From: a virus
Direction: 5' to 3' (one strand)
DNA: 39,866 bases
Virus record (IMG/VR): IMGVR_UViG_3300037245_001340
Span: 1-39,866 of that record
Shown here: positions 15,932-22,503 of the stretch, piece after piece
Layout of the letters: each line of letters starts with the position of its first letter
Numbering within the stretch: the first letter of the stretch is position 1
Translations under genes and position numbers: made by a program
Notes under the pieces: model-generated
What the model saw: only the letters and a program-made list of their open reading frames with translations
Told to the model about the DNA's origin: nothing
The model's database searches: none

Positions 15932-16400
15932 AATATCATTAAAGGATCAGGTAGTTCGCCGTGATATAGCGGAGGAGCTTACCAAGAAGCTTAAGAGCAT
16001 GGGGATAGAGGTGGAGAGCGCTTTACGCTGGTATAAAATGCCAGATGATATGTATAATGTATTTTTACCGAGAGAGGAGCGGATTTTACATATTGATGCT
16101 GTTCAAATATGTATCGCCCCCACCCTCCCCGAGATATTATCGGTGTTGCCAGACGAGATAGACGGGCATCAATTAGACCTAAACACGTTGGAGTACATAA
16201 AATATGTAACCGTTGCCCTTAACTGTGATATTCCACAATCTTTAGGGTATGATAAAGATGGGTGTATGCCTTATTTTAAAGAACGAGACGAGAAACTATC
16301 CGCTACGGCCGTCGCCAAGCTTGCGATATGGGCTATCGACGAGGGGCATATAAAAGGAGAGGAGGCCAACGATGATAATAGAACATTTAAAAAAGGGTGA
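15921..16400 (+). CDS. Hypothetical protein
   Basis: 159 aa, not recognised. ATG at 15921 (MKIKISLKDQ) is preferred over 15915 because GGAGG then has 6 nt spacing. The pattern of a basic helix (IAEELTKKLKSMGIEVES), a strand pair (ERILHIDAVQICIAP), then an ATAVAKLAIWAIDEGHI helix suggests a compact alpha/beta fold. It overlaps the next gene by 29 nt. Confidence 0.6.
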   Translation: MKIKISLKDQVVRRDIAEELTKKLKSMGIEVESALRWYKMPDDMYNVFLPREERILHIDAVQICIAPTLPEILSVLPDEIDGHQLDLNTLEYIKYVTVALNCDIPQSLGYDKDGCMPYFKERDEKLSATAVAKLAIWAIDEGHIKGEEANDDNRTFKKG

Positions 16401-16608
16401 TTTCCCAACACACGTCCTAACGGCCGGGCACGTAGATAAACAGGTGTTTTTTGACGATTTCATGAAAGAAGAGAGCTATGTGGACGAATTTCAGCTTGAC
16501 GAGGTTGAGCATATGTACATAACAGGCATAAGCCCAAACATTAAACTGTCAATGCTCAAGATAAATCAACATTCTGAGCCAGTAACGATATTAGACTATA
16601 AAATATGA
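16372..16608 (+). CDS. Hypothetical small acidic protein
   Basis: 78 aa. Acidic, with VFFDDFMKEESYVDEFQLDEV in the centre and a strand-like end. SD AGGAGAGGAGG lies in the upstream gene. Not recognised. Confidence 0.55.
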   Translation: MIIEHLKKGDFPTHVLTAGHVDKQVFFDDFMKEESYVDEFQLDEVEHMYITGISPNIKLSMLKINQHSEPVTILDYKI

Positions 16609-16618
16609 GAGGACACCG

Positions 16619-16723
16619 ATGACCAATAACCCGGAAGACAAAACCGACTCCCTCGCCACGATGAGGGAGATATACGAGATCGCCGCGCAGGTCAAGAAGA
16701 GTGAGGGTGGCGATGACCTGTAA
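16619..16723 (+). CDS. 34-aa small protein
   Basis: Short ORF with GAGAGG about 6 nt before the ATG and an 11-nt overlap with the following J-domain gene. It is polar and helical (MREIYEIAAQVKKSE) and ends GGDDL. Probably translated; function unknown. Confidence 0.45.
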   Translation: MTNNPEDKTDSLATMREIYEIAAQVKKSEGGDDL

Positions 16724-17225
16724 AGAAATTGCAGATAGGATGGAGTCTTATAGCGGAGGAATGGAGGAGTTTGAAGTTGAATATGGTGGCGGAGATTTAA
16801 ACAAAAGAATTGAAGAGTATATTGACGCTTATCCAGAAATGTACTCCGATGGCGTTATAAGAATTTCGGGCTTCTGCTATGAAGAAGCATACCATAAGGT
16901 AGATGGTAACTGGGCGTTAAAGTGGAAAAATATTGACGTTGAGGTGTTACGAGACTGGGCAGACACTTACGATAAATTTGATACACTAATGGCTATAACT
17001 TACAGAGACTATAAATTAAAAACATGTCCGTATGATATATTGGGGATGAACCGGGGCGATAGGTTTAGAGACCATAAAAAGAGAATTATGGACATTATTA
17101 AAAAGTTCCACCCAGACACGAACCCAAAGCTCTATGAAAGCAAGCCGTTTTATGTAAGCCCAGTAGAGCACAGGTTTATAGAGTTTAAGACTTTGATGAA
17201 CGCATTTAATGAGTTAAAAGACTAA
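16713..17225 (+). CDS. J-domain-like protein A
   Basis: 170 aa. The C-terminal ~65 residues read as a J-domain: YDILGM, a helix with HKKRIMDIIKKF, the diagnostic HPDTN (H about 133), an insert, then FKTLMNAFNELKD, which equals helix III and the LxD ending. The J-domain calls DnaK/Hsp70 ATPase activity into use. The N-terminal ~100 residues are acidic and unknown and may bind a client. ATG at 16713 chosen; a GTG at 16701 is an alternative. A second gene with the same C-terminal domain is at 20407. No phage DnaK is present, so the partner would be the host chaperone. Confidence 0.7.
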   Translation: MTCKEIADRMESYSGGMEEFEVEYGGGDLNKRIEEYIDAYPEMYSDGVIRISGFCYEEAYHKVDGNWALKWKNIDVEVLRDWADTYDKFDTLMAITYRDYKLKTCPYDILGMNRGDRFRDHKKRIMDIIKKFHPDTNPKLYESKPFYVSPVEHRFIEFKTLMNAFNELKD

Positions 17226-17319
17226 CATATCACGAGTATGCCGACCGGAACCTTACGATCCCGCAACGGATGAACAGGCACGAGAGACGGAAAATGAAGG
17301 CGATTATGAGGAGGGGTGG

Positions 17320-17733
17320 ATGATACCAGAATTTATAGCGTGGGATCCAGACGGCGAGGAAGGCGGTAAGTGGATATCACCGGACTATATCGATAGAGAC
17401 GGTTTAGCGTGGTGGAAATCAAATTCCATTCCGACGTGTACCGATAAGGTGTACCCCTACATAGGCAGGAAAGACAAGGACGGGAAGAAGGTGTACGCGG
17501 GGAGCAGGGTTAGCTTTTTATTTAAAGAGGGTCACCGATATTCTGGTCACCGATATTCTGGAATAGTTGAATATGACGCTAGGGATTCATCATACATCAT
17601 AGCGTTTAATCGCTGTAGCTCTTGCAGGGCTGGACAAGCTAAAGATATTAAAGTCGTCGGCCATATAGCTGAGGATGGATGCGGGGTGGTAAAACATGCG
17701 CAGGTTCGAGTCCTGCACTCTCCGCCAAAATAG
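17320..17733 (+). CDS. YopX-like protein A with tRNA-derived tail
   Basis: 137 aa. FIAWDPDGEEGGKWI, then YPYIGRKDKDGKKVYAG and VVGHIAEDG are the three landmarks of the YopX family of small beta-rich phage proteins, function unknown. Two oddities: a 15-nt exact tandem duplication (17530-17559) gives GHRYSGHRYSG, and the last ~13 codons after the normal family end are encoded by a tRNA 3'-end-like sequence. The paralogue at 18492 stops at the equivalent of HIAEEVV. SD GAGGAGGGG is 4-5 nt upstream. Confidence 0.75.
   Translation: MIPEFIAWDPDGEEGGKWISPDYIDRDGLAWWKSNSIPTCTDKVYPYIGRKDKDGKKVYAGSRVSFLFKEGHRYSGHRYSGIVEYDARDSSYIIAFNRCSSCRAGQAKDIKVVGHIAEDGCGVVKHAQVRVLHSPPK
17700..17727 (+). other. tRNA-Ser 3'-end fragment, attP-like core
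   Basis: A perfect 5-bp T-stem (GCAGG/CCTGC) with loop TTCGAGT, then the 7-nt acceptor strand ACTCTCC, discriminator G and CCA. A matching 5' half (GGAGAGT start, anticodon arm) is absent in the 150 nt upstream, so this is not a tRNA gene. The G discriminator and GGAGAG-type acceptor suggest tRNA-Ser. Phages that integrate into tRNA genes carry such 3' ends as attP cores, but no integrase is seen in this genome. Confidence 0.6.
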
Positions 17734-17736
17734 TTG

Positions 17737-17773
17737 AAATAAAGTTTGACAATAAGGAAAAGTAGTATATAAT
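17737..17773 (+). promoter_or_regulatory. Consensus sigma-70 promoter of the ankyrin gene
   Basis: TTGACA (17746-17751), 16-nt spacer, TATAAT (17768-17773): both hexamers are perfect. It sits 10 nt after the tRNA fragment and ~28 nt before the ankyrin ATG. The 16 nt 17737-17752 equal those of the early promoter at 14906. Confidence 0.8.
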
Positions 17774-17801
17774 AAGTAAAAATATAAGGGAGGTAAATGA
17801 T

Positions 17802-18257
17802 ATGTTTTATAAGTCCCCGTCGTACAGGGAAACAAAAAGAATGGCAGGAGAAGGAGAGATCCGTAAAGAGCTATATTCTGCTATAGTGCGCGGCGATATT
17901 GCCGAGATAAAAAAGGAACTAGAAAGGGGGGTTCCAGTCAATGCGGTATACAACGGTTTTCCCATAGCGTACATAGCCCAAAACGGCCCCATAGCGTCTC
18001 TAAAAGCAGTGCTAGATGGCGGGGTAGACGTTAACCAGCAGGGTAAGCTTGGGTATGCAGCACTACACATGGCGGTGATACACCAACCTAGGAGCAACTC
18101 AAACAAAAAGCTCGCGGTGGTCAAGCTTCTACTAGAGCGCGGTGCAGACCCCATGATAACAGATAGTGGGGGTAATGACGCGGTATACACAGCGAAGAAT
18201 TTTTGTAAATGTAAAAAGACAATAAAGCTACTAGAAAAAGCATGTAAGGAGATATAA
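17802..18257 (+). CDS. Ankyrin-repeat protein
   Basis: 151 aa with about three ankyrin repeats: ELYSAIVRGDIAEIKKELERG with VPVNAV; PIASLKAVLDGGVDVNQQG with YAALHMAVIH; and LAVVKLLLERGADPMITDSG. Consensus LLxxGADxN-type turns are clear. Ankyrins bind proteins and have no catalytic role, so this product probably targets a host protein. It is directly behind the strongest promoter seen, suggesting early high expression. SD GGGAGG, 8 nt spacing. The stop is followed one base later by the next ATG. Short for the family but complete. Confidence 0.85.
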   Translation: MFYKSPSYRETKRMAGEGEIRKELYSAIVRGDIAEIKKELERGVPVNAVYNGFPIAYIAQNGPIASLKAVLDGGVDVNQQGKLGYAALHMAVIHQPRSNSNKKLAVVKLLLERGADPMITDSGGNDAVYTAKNFCKCKKTIKLLEKACKEI

Positions 18258-18449
18258 ATGCAAGAATGGATCAGTATAAGCGAGGCCAGAGAAAAGATAA
18301 TCAATTATAGTGATAAGAAGCTTATGGAGCTTATAGACACCGACAAAATAATCGGTACTAAGGGGAAGGGGAAGGGCGCCAAGAGGATGATAAATGTCGC
18401 TAGCCTTAGAGCTCATCTTGAATGTTTATCTCAACCTATGGGGTCGTAA
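18258..18449 (+). CDS. Small HTH protein (excisionase-like)
   Basis: 63 aa. WISISEAREKI, then KKLMELIDTDKIIGTKG and a wing rich in Gly/Lys followed by RMINVASLRAHLECL, fit an excisionase/HTH_17 winged helix. It is related in layout to the protein at 14974. It lies 530 nt from the tRNA fragment, which would suit a recombination directionality factor, but without an integrase a transcription role is as likely. SD AAGGAG. Confidence 0.6.
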   Translation: MQEWISISEAREKIINYSDKKLMELIDTDKIIGTKGKGKGAKRMINVASLRAHLECLSQPMGS

Positions 18450-18491
18450 CATGGGGATTGTAAATAAAATCGATCTGAGGAGGGGCAGCAA

Positions 18492-18842
18492 ATGAAACTA
18501 GAGTTTATAGCGTGGGATAGAGATAAGAGGGAGTGGGTTGATCCAAACAGTATATTTATCAGGGGCAATGGATTAATAGGTCTTTTTGGTAAACCGTTTA
18601 TCACTAAAGAAATGGGAGAGCCTAAAAATATATCCATCTACCCCTACATAGGCCGCAAAGATAAGAACGGTAAAAAGGTGTATAATGGGAGTTTGATCGC
18701 CATATTGCGTGAAAATAAAATTATTGTGCAACGCACCATAGATGTAGATGATAAATATATTAAAGACAACATCCCTCCAAACTTAGGATGCGCTGGCACT
18801 CCATGGGCAGTCATCGGCCATATAGCTGAAGAGGTGGTATAA
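18492..18842 (+). CDS. YopX-like protein B
   Basis: 116 aa. FIAWDRDKREWVDPNSI, YPYIGRKDKNGKKVYNG and AVIGHIAEEVV mark the YopX family; it is a paralogue of the gene at 17320, sharing the central motif almost exactly. It keeps the normal C-terminus. SD GAGGAGGGG. The stop overlaps the next ATG (TAATG). Confidence 0.75.
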   Translation: MKLEFIAWDRDKREWVDPNSIFIRGNGLIGLFGKPFITKEMGEPKNISIYPYIGRKDKNGKKVYNGSLIAILRENKIIVQRTIDVDDKYIKDNIPPNLGCAGTPWAVIGHIAEEVV

Positions 18843-19024
18843 TGGGAACAACATATATTGCAAAAACATTACAAGAGGCGGTTGCTTATATGTATTTAAA
18901 AGGTGGTGATTTTGACGATAAAAAAACCCTTATTTCTGGTGGGGCATATATGACCTATTTTTATAAAAAAGGTAGTAAGGTGGCTGTGTATGACGAAATT
19001 TACAAAAAGCTTTTTATTTATTAG
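18842..19024 (+). CDS. Hypothetical small protein
   Basis: 60 aa, basic and tyrosine-rich (YMTYFYKKGSKVAVYDEIYK). Not recognised. Coupled to the YopX gene by TAATG and followed 12 nt later by the replication gene. Confidence 0.55.
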   Translation: MGTTYIAKTLQEAVAYMYLKGGDFDDKKTLISGGAYMTYFYKKGSKVAVYDEIYKKLFIY

Positions 19025-19036
19025 GGGATTTTTAAT

Positions 19037-19837
19037 ATGGGAATGGAATACGCAAGACTATACTTTGACTTCTTCACCAGTGAGAAGACTCAATATCTCA
19101 TAGATGAGTGCGGCGACAGTGGGCCGATCTGTTTGATGCGTTTATGGGTCCGAGCCGGTCAAAGGAATAATGACGGTGTTTTTTTAAAAAGTGGCAGAGC
19201 CCTAGAGAAAATAGCCGGGTGGAAAGGTGAAAAAGGGAAGCTCGTAAAAACACTAACAGATCCCGACTTTCTTTTTCTCGACGAAATATCAGAAAATGAG
19301 TTTGCACTGCATAACTGGGATAATAACAATCCTCACCTTGGCGAAAAGGCAAAACAAATACGTACAGATAAGGCTCGTAGAGCGGGTTTAGCCTCGGCGG
19401 AAAAGAAGAAACAAGAAGCAACTACAAGTCAACTACAAGTCAACTCGGAGTCAACCCCAAGTCAACTAAATCCAACTCAAGGTCAACTTGGTTCAACTAA
19501 CGTAACTAAAGGTAAAGTAACTAAAGGTAAAGTAACTAAAAAAAGAAATATAAAAGAAAAAATACCATACGAGGAAATAGTTGATTTCTTAAACGAGACT
19601 TTGAAAAGAAATTACAAGCACACAACAAAGACCATACGATCCAAAATAAACGCCCGGTTCAACGAAGGGTTTACGGTAGACGACTTCAAGACCGTCATAA
19701 CCAGAAAGCATAAACAATGGAGCGCTGACCCTGATATGATGGAGTACCTACGACCAGAGACGCTATTCGGTACAAAGTTTGAATCTTACCTTAACCAGCT
19801 AGAGAAAAAAGAAATCGACCTAGGGAGATGGGCATGA
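19037..19837 (+). CDS. Replication initiator (phage conserved C-terminal domain, TIGR02220 type)
   Basis: 266 aa. The C-terminal ~90 residues (IPYEEIVDFLNETLKR, then KINARFNEGFTVDDFKTVI, YLRPETLFG and FESYLNQLE) are the phg_TIGR02220 domain of phage replication proteins. The N-terminus (EYARLYFDFFTSEKTQYLI, then a winged-helix-like ALEKIAGW) looks like a replisome-organiser DNA-binding domain. The two are joined by a low-complexity linker rich in Gln/Ser/Thr and then Lys, whose DNA carries 8 CAACT-core repeats at helical spacing (19419-19498): as in lambda O, the origin probably lies inside the initiator gene. The stop overlaps the next gene (ATGA). Confidence 0.85.
   Translation: MGMEYARLYFDFFTSEKTQYLIDECGDSGPICLMRLWVRAGQRNNDGVFLKSGRALEKIAGWKGEKGKLVKTLTDPDFLFLDEISENEFALHNWDNNNPHLGEKAKQIRTDKARRAGLASAEKKKQEATTSQLQVNSESTPSQLNPTQGQLGSTNVTKGKVTKGKVTKKRNIKEKIPYEEIVDFLNETLKRNYKHTTKTIRSKINARFNEGFTVDDFKTVITRKHKQWSADPDMMEYLRPETLFGTKFESYLNQLEKKEIDLGRWA
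19410..19565 (+). repeat. Iteron array and AT-rich tract, candidate replication origin
   Basis: CAACT or CAACC cores begin at 19419, 19430, 19441, 19452, 19463, 19473, 19484 and 19494, i.e. 11, 11, 11, 11, 10, 11 and 10 nt apart (mean ~10.7, one helical turn). Best-conserved form is AAGTCAACT. The spacing is not a multiple of three, so the protein does not explain it. Next come a 15-nt tandem (ACTAAAGGTAAAGTA type, 19504-19538) and an A-rich strand (19538-19562) fit for unwinding. Confidence 0.7.
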
Positions 19838-20361
19838 TAAAGAAAAACGAAACGATACAGATATTACAAAGCATAGCTGACCGGCTGAATATAGGCACGG
19901 TAATAACGACCGCGATGGTGGAAGCGCACCATATTACGATATCAAAGCACGATATAGGCATTATAAAGGCCGCGAGAGATCACCTGGTAAGTGATTGGGA
20001 AAGGAACTACTTTCCTAAGCCATCGCATTTTAGGGAATATATTTTATCAGCCGAGAACAAAGCGAATATAGGGAAAACCACTTTTAATCCAGGGCCCAAC
20101 GATGTAAGCAGTATGAGCGCCCGGGTAAGAAAGCTTGTCGGTACAAGTGAACGCAACATCGAGAGGCGGGCGAGAAACAAGGATAAGTCAAGAGAGCCCT
20201 GCGGGAAGTGTGATAAGCCTGCCATAATGAACCTGACCGCGGATGATTATTGTCATTACTGGAACCACCCGGTTTTCGACAAGTACCGAGGAAAGTATCT
20301 CTGCGGGAGATGCGTTGATGAATTAAACAAATCTTTAAAAAAAGGCGTGAAGGGCGGGTGA
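19834..20361 (+). CDS. Replication-associated protein, possible helicase loader, zinc-binding
   Basis: About 175 aa; ATG at 19834 has GGGAG at 6 nt and overlaps the upstream stop (ATGA). The N-terminal ~80 residues (IADRLNIG, then a helix pair, DHLVSDWERNYFPKPSHFREYI) resemble the helical N-domains of phage helicase loaders, which often end in a FPxPxxxR segment. The C-terminal half has CGKC and CGRC with spacing for one zinc ion. Its place right after the initiator parallels lambda O-P. I infer that it loads the host helicase at the iterons. Family assignment is not secure. Confidence 0.5.
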   Translation: MIKKNETIQILQSIADRLNIGTVITTAMVEAHHITISKHDIGIIKAARDHLVSDWERNYFPKPSHFREYILSAENKANIGKTTFNPGPNDVSSMSARVRKLVGTSERNIERRARNKDKSREPCGKCDKPAIMNLTADDYCHYWNHPVFDKYRGKYLCGRCVDELNKSLKKGVKGG

Positions 20362-20406
20362 GTCGGCGAGCTTGTCGGCGGGATAGGGAAATAAAAGGAG
20401 AGAGAT

Positions 20407-20817
20407 ATGGCACGTATGCAGTCAACGCCGGTACTAGTATCAGATTTTATACGATGTGGGCCGGTCGTTTCGTTACCGTCGAAAGAGGAAATATATGAAC
20501 ATTACTACAAGATTGAGCTTAAAAAAGCAGAAGAAGAGCAGCGTAAATACGATAAGATTTATAACATGGTTTGTTTTGGACGTATGATAAAGCCTACCCC
20601 CAGGATGATTCTTGGGCTAAGGCTTGGCGATAAGCTTAAGGACCATAGGAAGCGGATAATGGAAACTATAAAAGAGTATCACCCCGATACTAATAAGGAT
20701 TTTTATTGTTCAGATTATATAGAAACAAAGCACGATAAATCGCCAGTATATTTATTCGCTCTATATGTGTCAGCTTATGACCTTATTAAACAGGAGGACC
20801 AACCATGCAACAAATAA
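20407..20817 (+). CDS. J-domain-like protein B
   Basis: 136 aa. ILGLRLGDKLKDHRKRIMETI followed by HPDTN (H92) matches the J-domain of the protein at 16713, and a helix with YVSAYDLIKQ stands where helix III should be. The N-terminal ~60 residues are charged and differ from the paralogue, suggesting another client. SD AAAAGGAGAG. It overlaps the next gene by 13 nt. The divergence around helix III makes a full J-fold less certain than in protein A. Confidence 0.62.
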   Translation: MARMQSTPVLVSDFIRCGPVVSLPSKEEIYEHYYKIELKKAEEEQRKYDKIYNMVCFGRMIKPTPRMILGLRLGDKLKDHRKRIMETIKEYHPDTNKDFYCSDYIETKHDKSPVYLFALYVSAYDLIKQEDQPCNK

Positions 20818-21065
20818 CCTTACACCGTAAAGGTGGGCGTAAGCCGTGGGTGTTTGAGAGGAATAGCCAGGTTTATGCTTTTAAATATAAAGAAGACGGC
20901 GAGACATATTCGATATGCCTTCAATCAGACAACATAATGATAGGGGTGTTGGAGGTCGAACATTTTGGAGACGATTTTGATGAGTGGTTTGGTGAATATA
21001 AGGACGTAAGTAAGCAGATCCACGCGAGCCACTTTGTGCTAGGCAACGTGACAATAACTTTTTAG
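20805..21065 (+). CDS. Hypothetical small beta-rich protein
   Basis: 86 aa, predicted strands throughout (ITLHRKGGRKPWVFERN, VYAFKYKEDGETYSICL) with an acidic DDFDEWFGEY loop. Not recognised. SD GGAGG at 7 nt inside the previous gene. Confidence 0.55.
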   Translation: MQQITLHRKGGRKPWVFERNSQVYAFKYKEDGETYSICLQSDNIMIGVLEVEHFGDDFDEWFGEYKDVSKQIHASHFVLGNVTITF

Positions 21066-21078
21066 AGGAGAGAGGAAA

Positions 21079-21441
21079 ATGGATCAATTAGAGAAAGCGA
21101 AAGAAGCTGTAGAAAATACGAGAGAGTCAGGCCTATATACGAATCAAGCTATGTGCGAATGCCTGCTCAGCATAGCGATATCGTTGGATGAGAAGAACAA
21201 GGCAAATCAGATTATGCGCAAAAGCTGGCTAAAAGAACACTCGAAACTTTCAATGGAAGAAAGAAGAGAGCTACACACACAAGTACCGCCGAACCCAACC
21301 TGCCATTATTGCGGAGAGGAGATCACGGGATCGTTCTGGTATAGCACAAAAGACCAAAGGACGTATCATACTAACTGCCATGACGAAAAACATCGACGCA
21401 TAGAAACAGACGGCAGTATAGCAGATCCCAACGAGACATAA
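21079..21441 (+). CDS. Zinc-finger hypothetical protein
   Basis: 120 aa. A helical N-terminal half, then CHYCGEEI and HTNCHDEKH, a CxxC...HxxC pair that should bind one zinc in the style of HNH-less Zn fingers. SD GAGGAGAGAGG. No nuclease motif. Followed by a 100-nt gap with two short hairpins (GTCTA/TAGAC at ~21458-21473 and ACCC/GGGT at ~21500). Confidence 0.6.
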   Translation: MDQLEKAKEAVENTRESGLYTNQAMCECLLSIAISLDEKNKANQIMRKSWLKEHSKLSMEERRELHTQVPPNPTCHYCGEEITGSFWYSTKDQRTYHTNCHDEKHRRIETDGSIADPNET

Positions 21442-21555
21442 CACCCCACACGGCAAAAGTCTATAGGGGTAGACGAATACAAAGCACCTTAACGCATACC
21501 CTAGCATGGGTTGAGAAAATGAAGGGCTTAAAATGGAGATGAGGAGGAGGGGAGT

Positions 21556-21816
21556 TTGATAGAAAATTACAAAGATAGCGTTGTCGATAAAAAGAACCGG
21601 TTTGAAGATGTTAAAACGCTGGGGATAATAGTTGACCGATTTAGTAAGCTAGATGATCCTGCGATACAGAGGATTTTAACTTACTTATTATCGGCATATA
21701 AACCCAAGCTTGTGGAAGCTCAAGAACATACTTCCGAACAGATCTCCCTGATGACGGTAGAGCAGTACAAGAGAAACAGAGATCGGATATTAAGGTCTCT
21801 CAATAGACCGATCTAA
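21556..21816 (+). CDS. Hypothetical helical protein, TTG start
   Basis: 86 aa. The TTG at 21556 has GGAGGAGG at 5-8 nt and no nearby ATG, so TTG is chosen. The protein is helical and charged (NRFEDVKTLGIIVDRFSKL). Unknown function. It is the last gene before the hairpin/T-run terminator candidate. Confidence 0.5.
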   Translation: MIENYKDSVVDKKNRFEDVKTLGIIVDRFSKLDDPAIQRILTYLLSAYKPKLVEAQEHTSEQISLMTVEQYKRNRDRILRSLNRPI

Positions 21817-21855
21817 GTCCCTGATCGGTAGGTGACGACCAAACGCACCCTTTTT
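21807..21855 (+). terminator. Tandem hairpins with T-run
   Basis: First hairpin ACCGATC/GATCGGT (21807-21813 with 21823-21829, 9-nt loop). Second GGTG-a-CG/CG-CACC (21831-21849, one bulged A) followed by C and TTTTT (21851-21855). Placed right at the end of the early gene row, it would act as a rho-independent terminator. Confidence 0.55.
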
Positions 21856-22038
21856 CGGACTAAAATATTTAAAGAAAAAAACTCATAAAAACACGGCGGT
21901 TAGGGACCATCAAGAAAGAATGATTAAATATCGATTTGTAAATAGGTATATAAGAGGGATAAGTTATGTATAGGGTATACCTATTAATCTTGTAACTGTG
22001 CGGGATTGTTGAGGTAAAAAAAGTGGAGGGTAAAAGGG
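21856..22038. other. AT-rich non-coding stretch with long inverted repeat
   Basis: Apart from the terminator this 180-nt stretch has no credible gene. AATAGGTATA (21941-21950) is repeated inverted as TATACCTATT (21976-21985), 10 of 10, with a 25-nt spacer; the right arm overlaps the palindrome GTATAC. It may be an operator for the genes at 22039 onward. Confidence 0.4.
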
Positions 22039-22143
22039 ATGAATAAAGCTGAGGCGATTGCAATATTAGGTATATTGGCAGGAATAGGATTGATGTGTTA
22101 TGGGTTTAATAAGCTATCGACTTTACTTGAAATGTTGAAATAA
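22039..22143 (+). CDS. 34-aa single-span membrane peptide
   Basis: Starts MNKAEAIAILGILAGIG, giving one transmembrane helix of about 18 residues, then a polar end (FNKLSTLLEMLK). GGAGGG is about 9 nt upstream. Could be a small holin-like or antiholin protein; only the membrane helix is seen. Confidence 0.55.
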   Translation: MNKAEAIAILGILAGIGLMCYGFNKLSTLLEMLK

Positions 22144-22156
22144 GGGAGGACTCTTA

Positions 22157-22324
22157 ATGGCATACGCTGATCCACTCTTTGAGATTAAGCAAGAAATACT
22201 TGCCCGGCGAAAAAATGCCGAGGAGATGGCCGAGTTGATGTTAGGCGGGGAACCTATCGGGGTTGAGTTTGACGATGATTTTAAGGAAAAAATAGACGGG
22301 GTCGAGGAGGTTTTAAAACATTAA
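22157..22324 (+). CDS. 55-aa acidic small protein
   Basis: SD GGGAGG 7 nt before the ATG. Helical and acidic (KQEILARRKNAEEMAELM, then GVEFDDDFKEKIDGVEEVL). Not recognised. Spaced 13 nt from the membrane peptide gene and 14 nt from the next. Confidence 0.55.
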   Translation: MAYADPLFEIKQEILARRKNAEEMAELMLGGEPIGVEFDDDFKEKIDGVEEVLKH

Positions 22325-22338
22325 ACGGGAGGGTAAAG

Positions 22339-22503
22339 ATGAATGAAACAATACACCCCTTGACAAGCCAAAATAAACCTGTTATCCTACATGGGAGAGT
22401 TTTACTACTTTTTTTTATTTTGTTTCAGGGGGCGGCAGAGATACGGCACATCAAACCCGCCCTCACCCCTAAAGAGGAGTCTCAAGCATGGCGTTTCCGA
22501 TAG
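22339..22503 (+). CDS. 54-aa membrane protein overlapping a promoter
   Basis: SD GGGAGGG precedes the ATG by 5 nt. A hydrophobic centre (RVLLLFFILFQGAAE) is flanked by polar segments; the end overlaps the next gene by 16 nt. The DNA of its first codons also holds a promoter candidate at 22360-22388, so transcripts from there would lack its start. Translation is therefore likely only from upstream transcripts. Confidence 0.45.
   Translation: MNETIHPLTSQNKPVILHGRVLLLFFILFQGAAEIRHIKPALTPKEESQAWRFR
22360..22388 (+). promoter_or_regulatory. Promoter candidate before lysis/packaging genes
   Basis: TTGACA (22360-22365), 17-nt spacer, TATCCT (22383-22388). Ideal -35 and spacing, moderate -10. The next well-led gene starts at 22488. 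Confidence 0.55.

Noticed and set aside
17270-17323. 17-aa ORF starting MNRHERRK before the YopX gene
   Set aside because: Start resembles small phage proteins and it overlaps the next ATG, but it is very short and lacks an SD.
17640-17727. Complete tRNA gene
   Set aside because: No 5' acceptor strand, D-arm or anticodon arm can be built with or without a long variable arm; only the 3' end is tRNA-like.
21442-21555. Second ribozyme in the gap after the zinc-finger gene
   Set aside because: GTCTA/TAGAC followed by GAA looks like a hammerhead stem II, but no CUGANGA precedes it.
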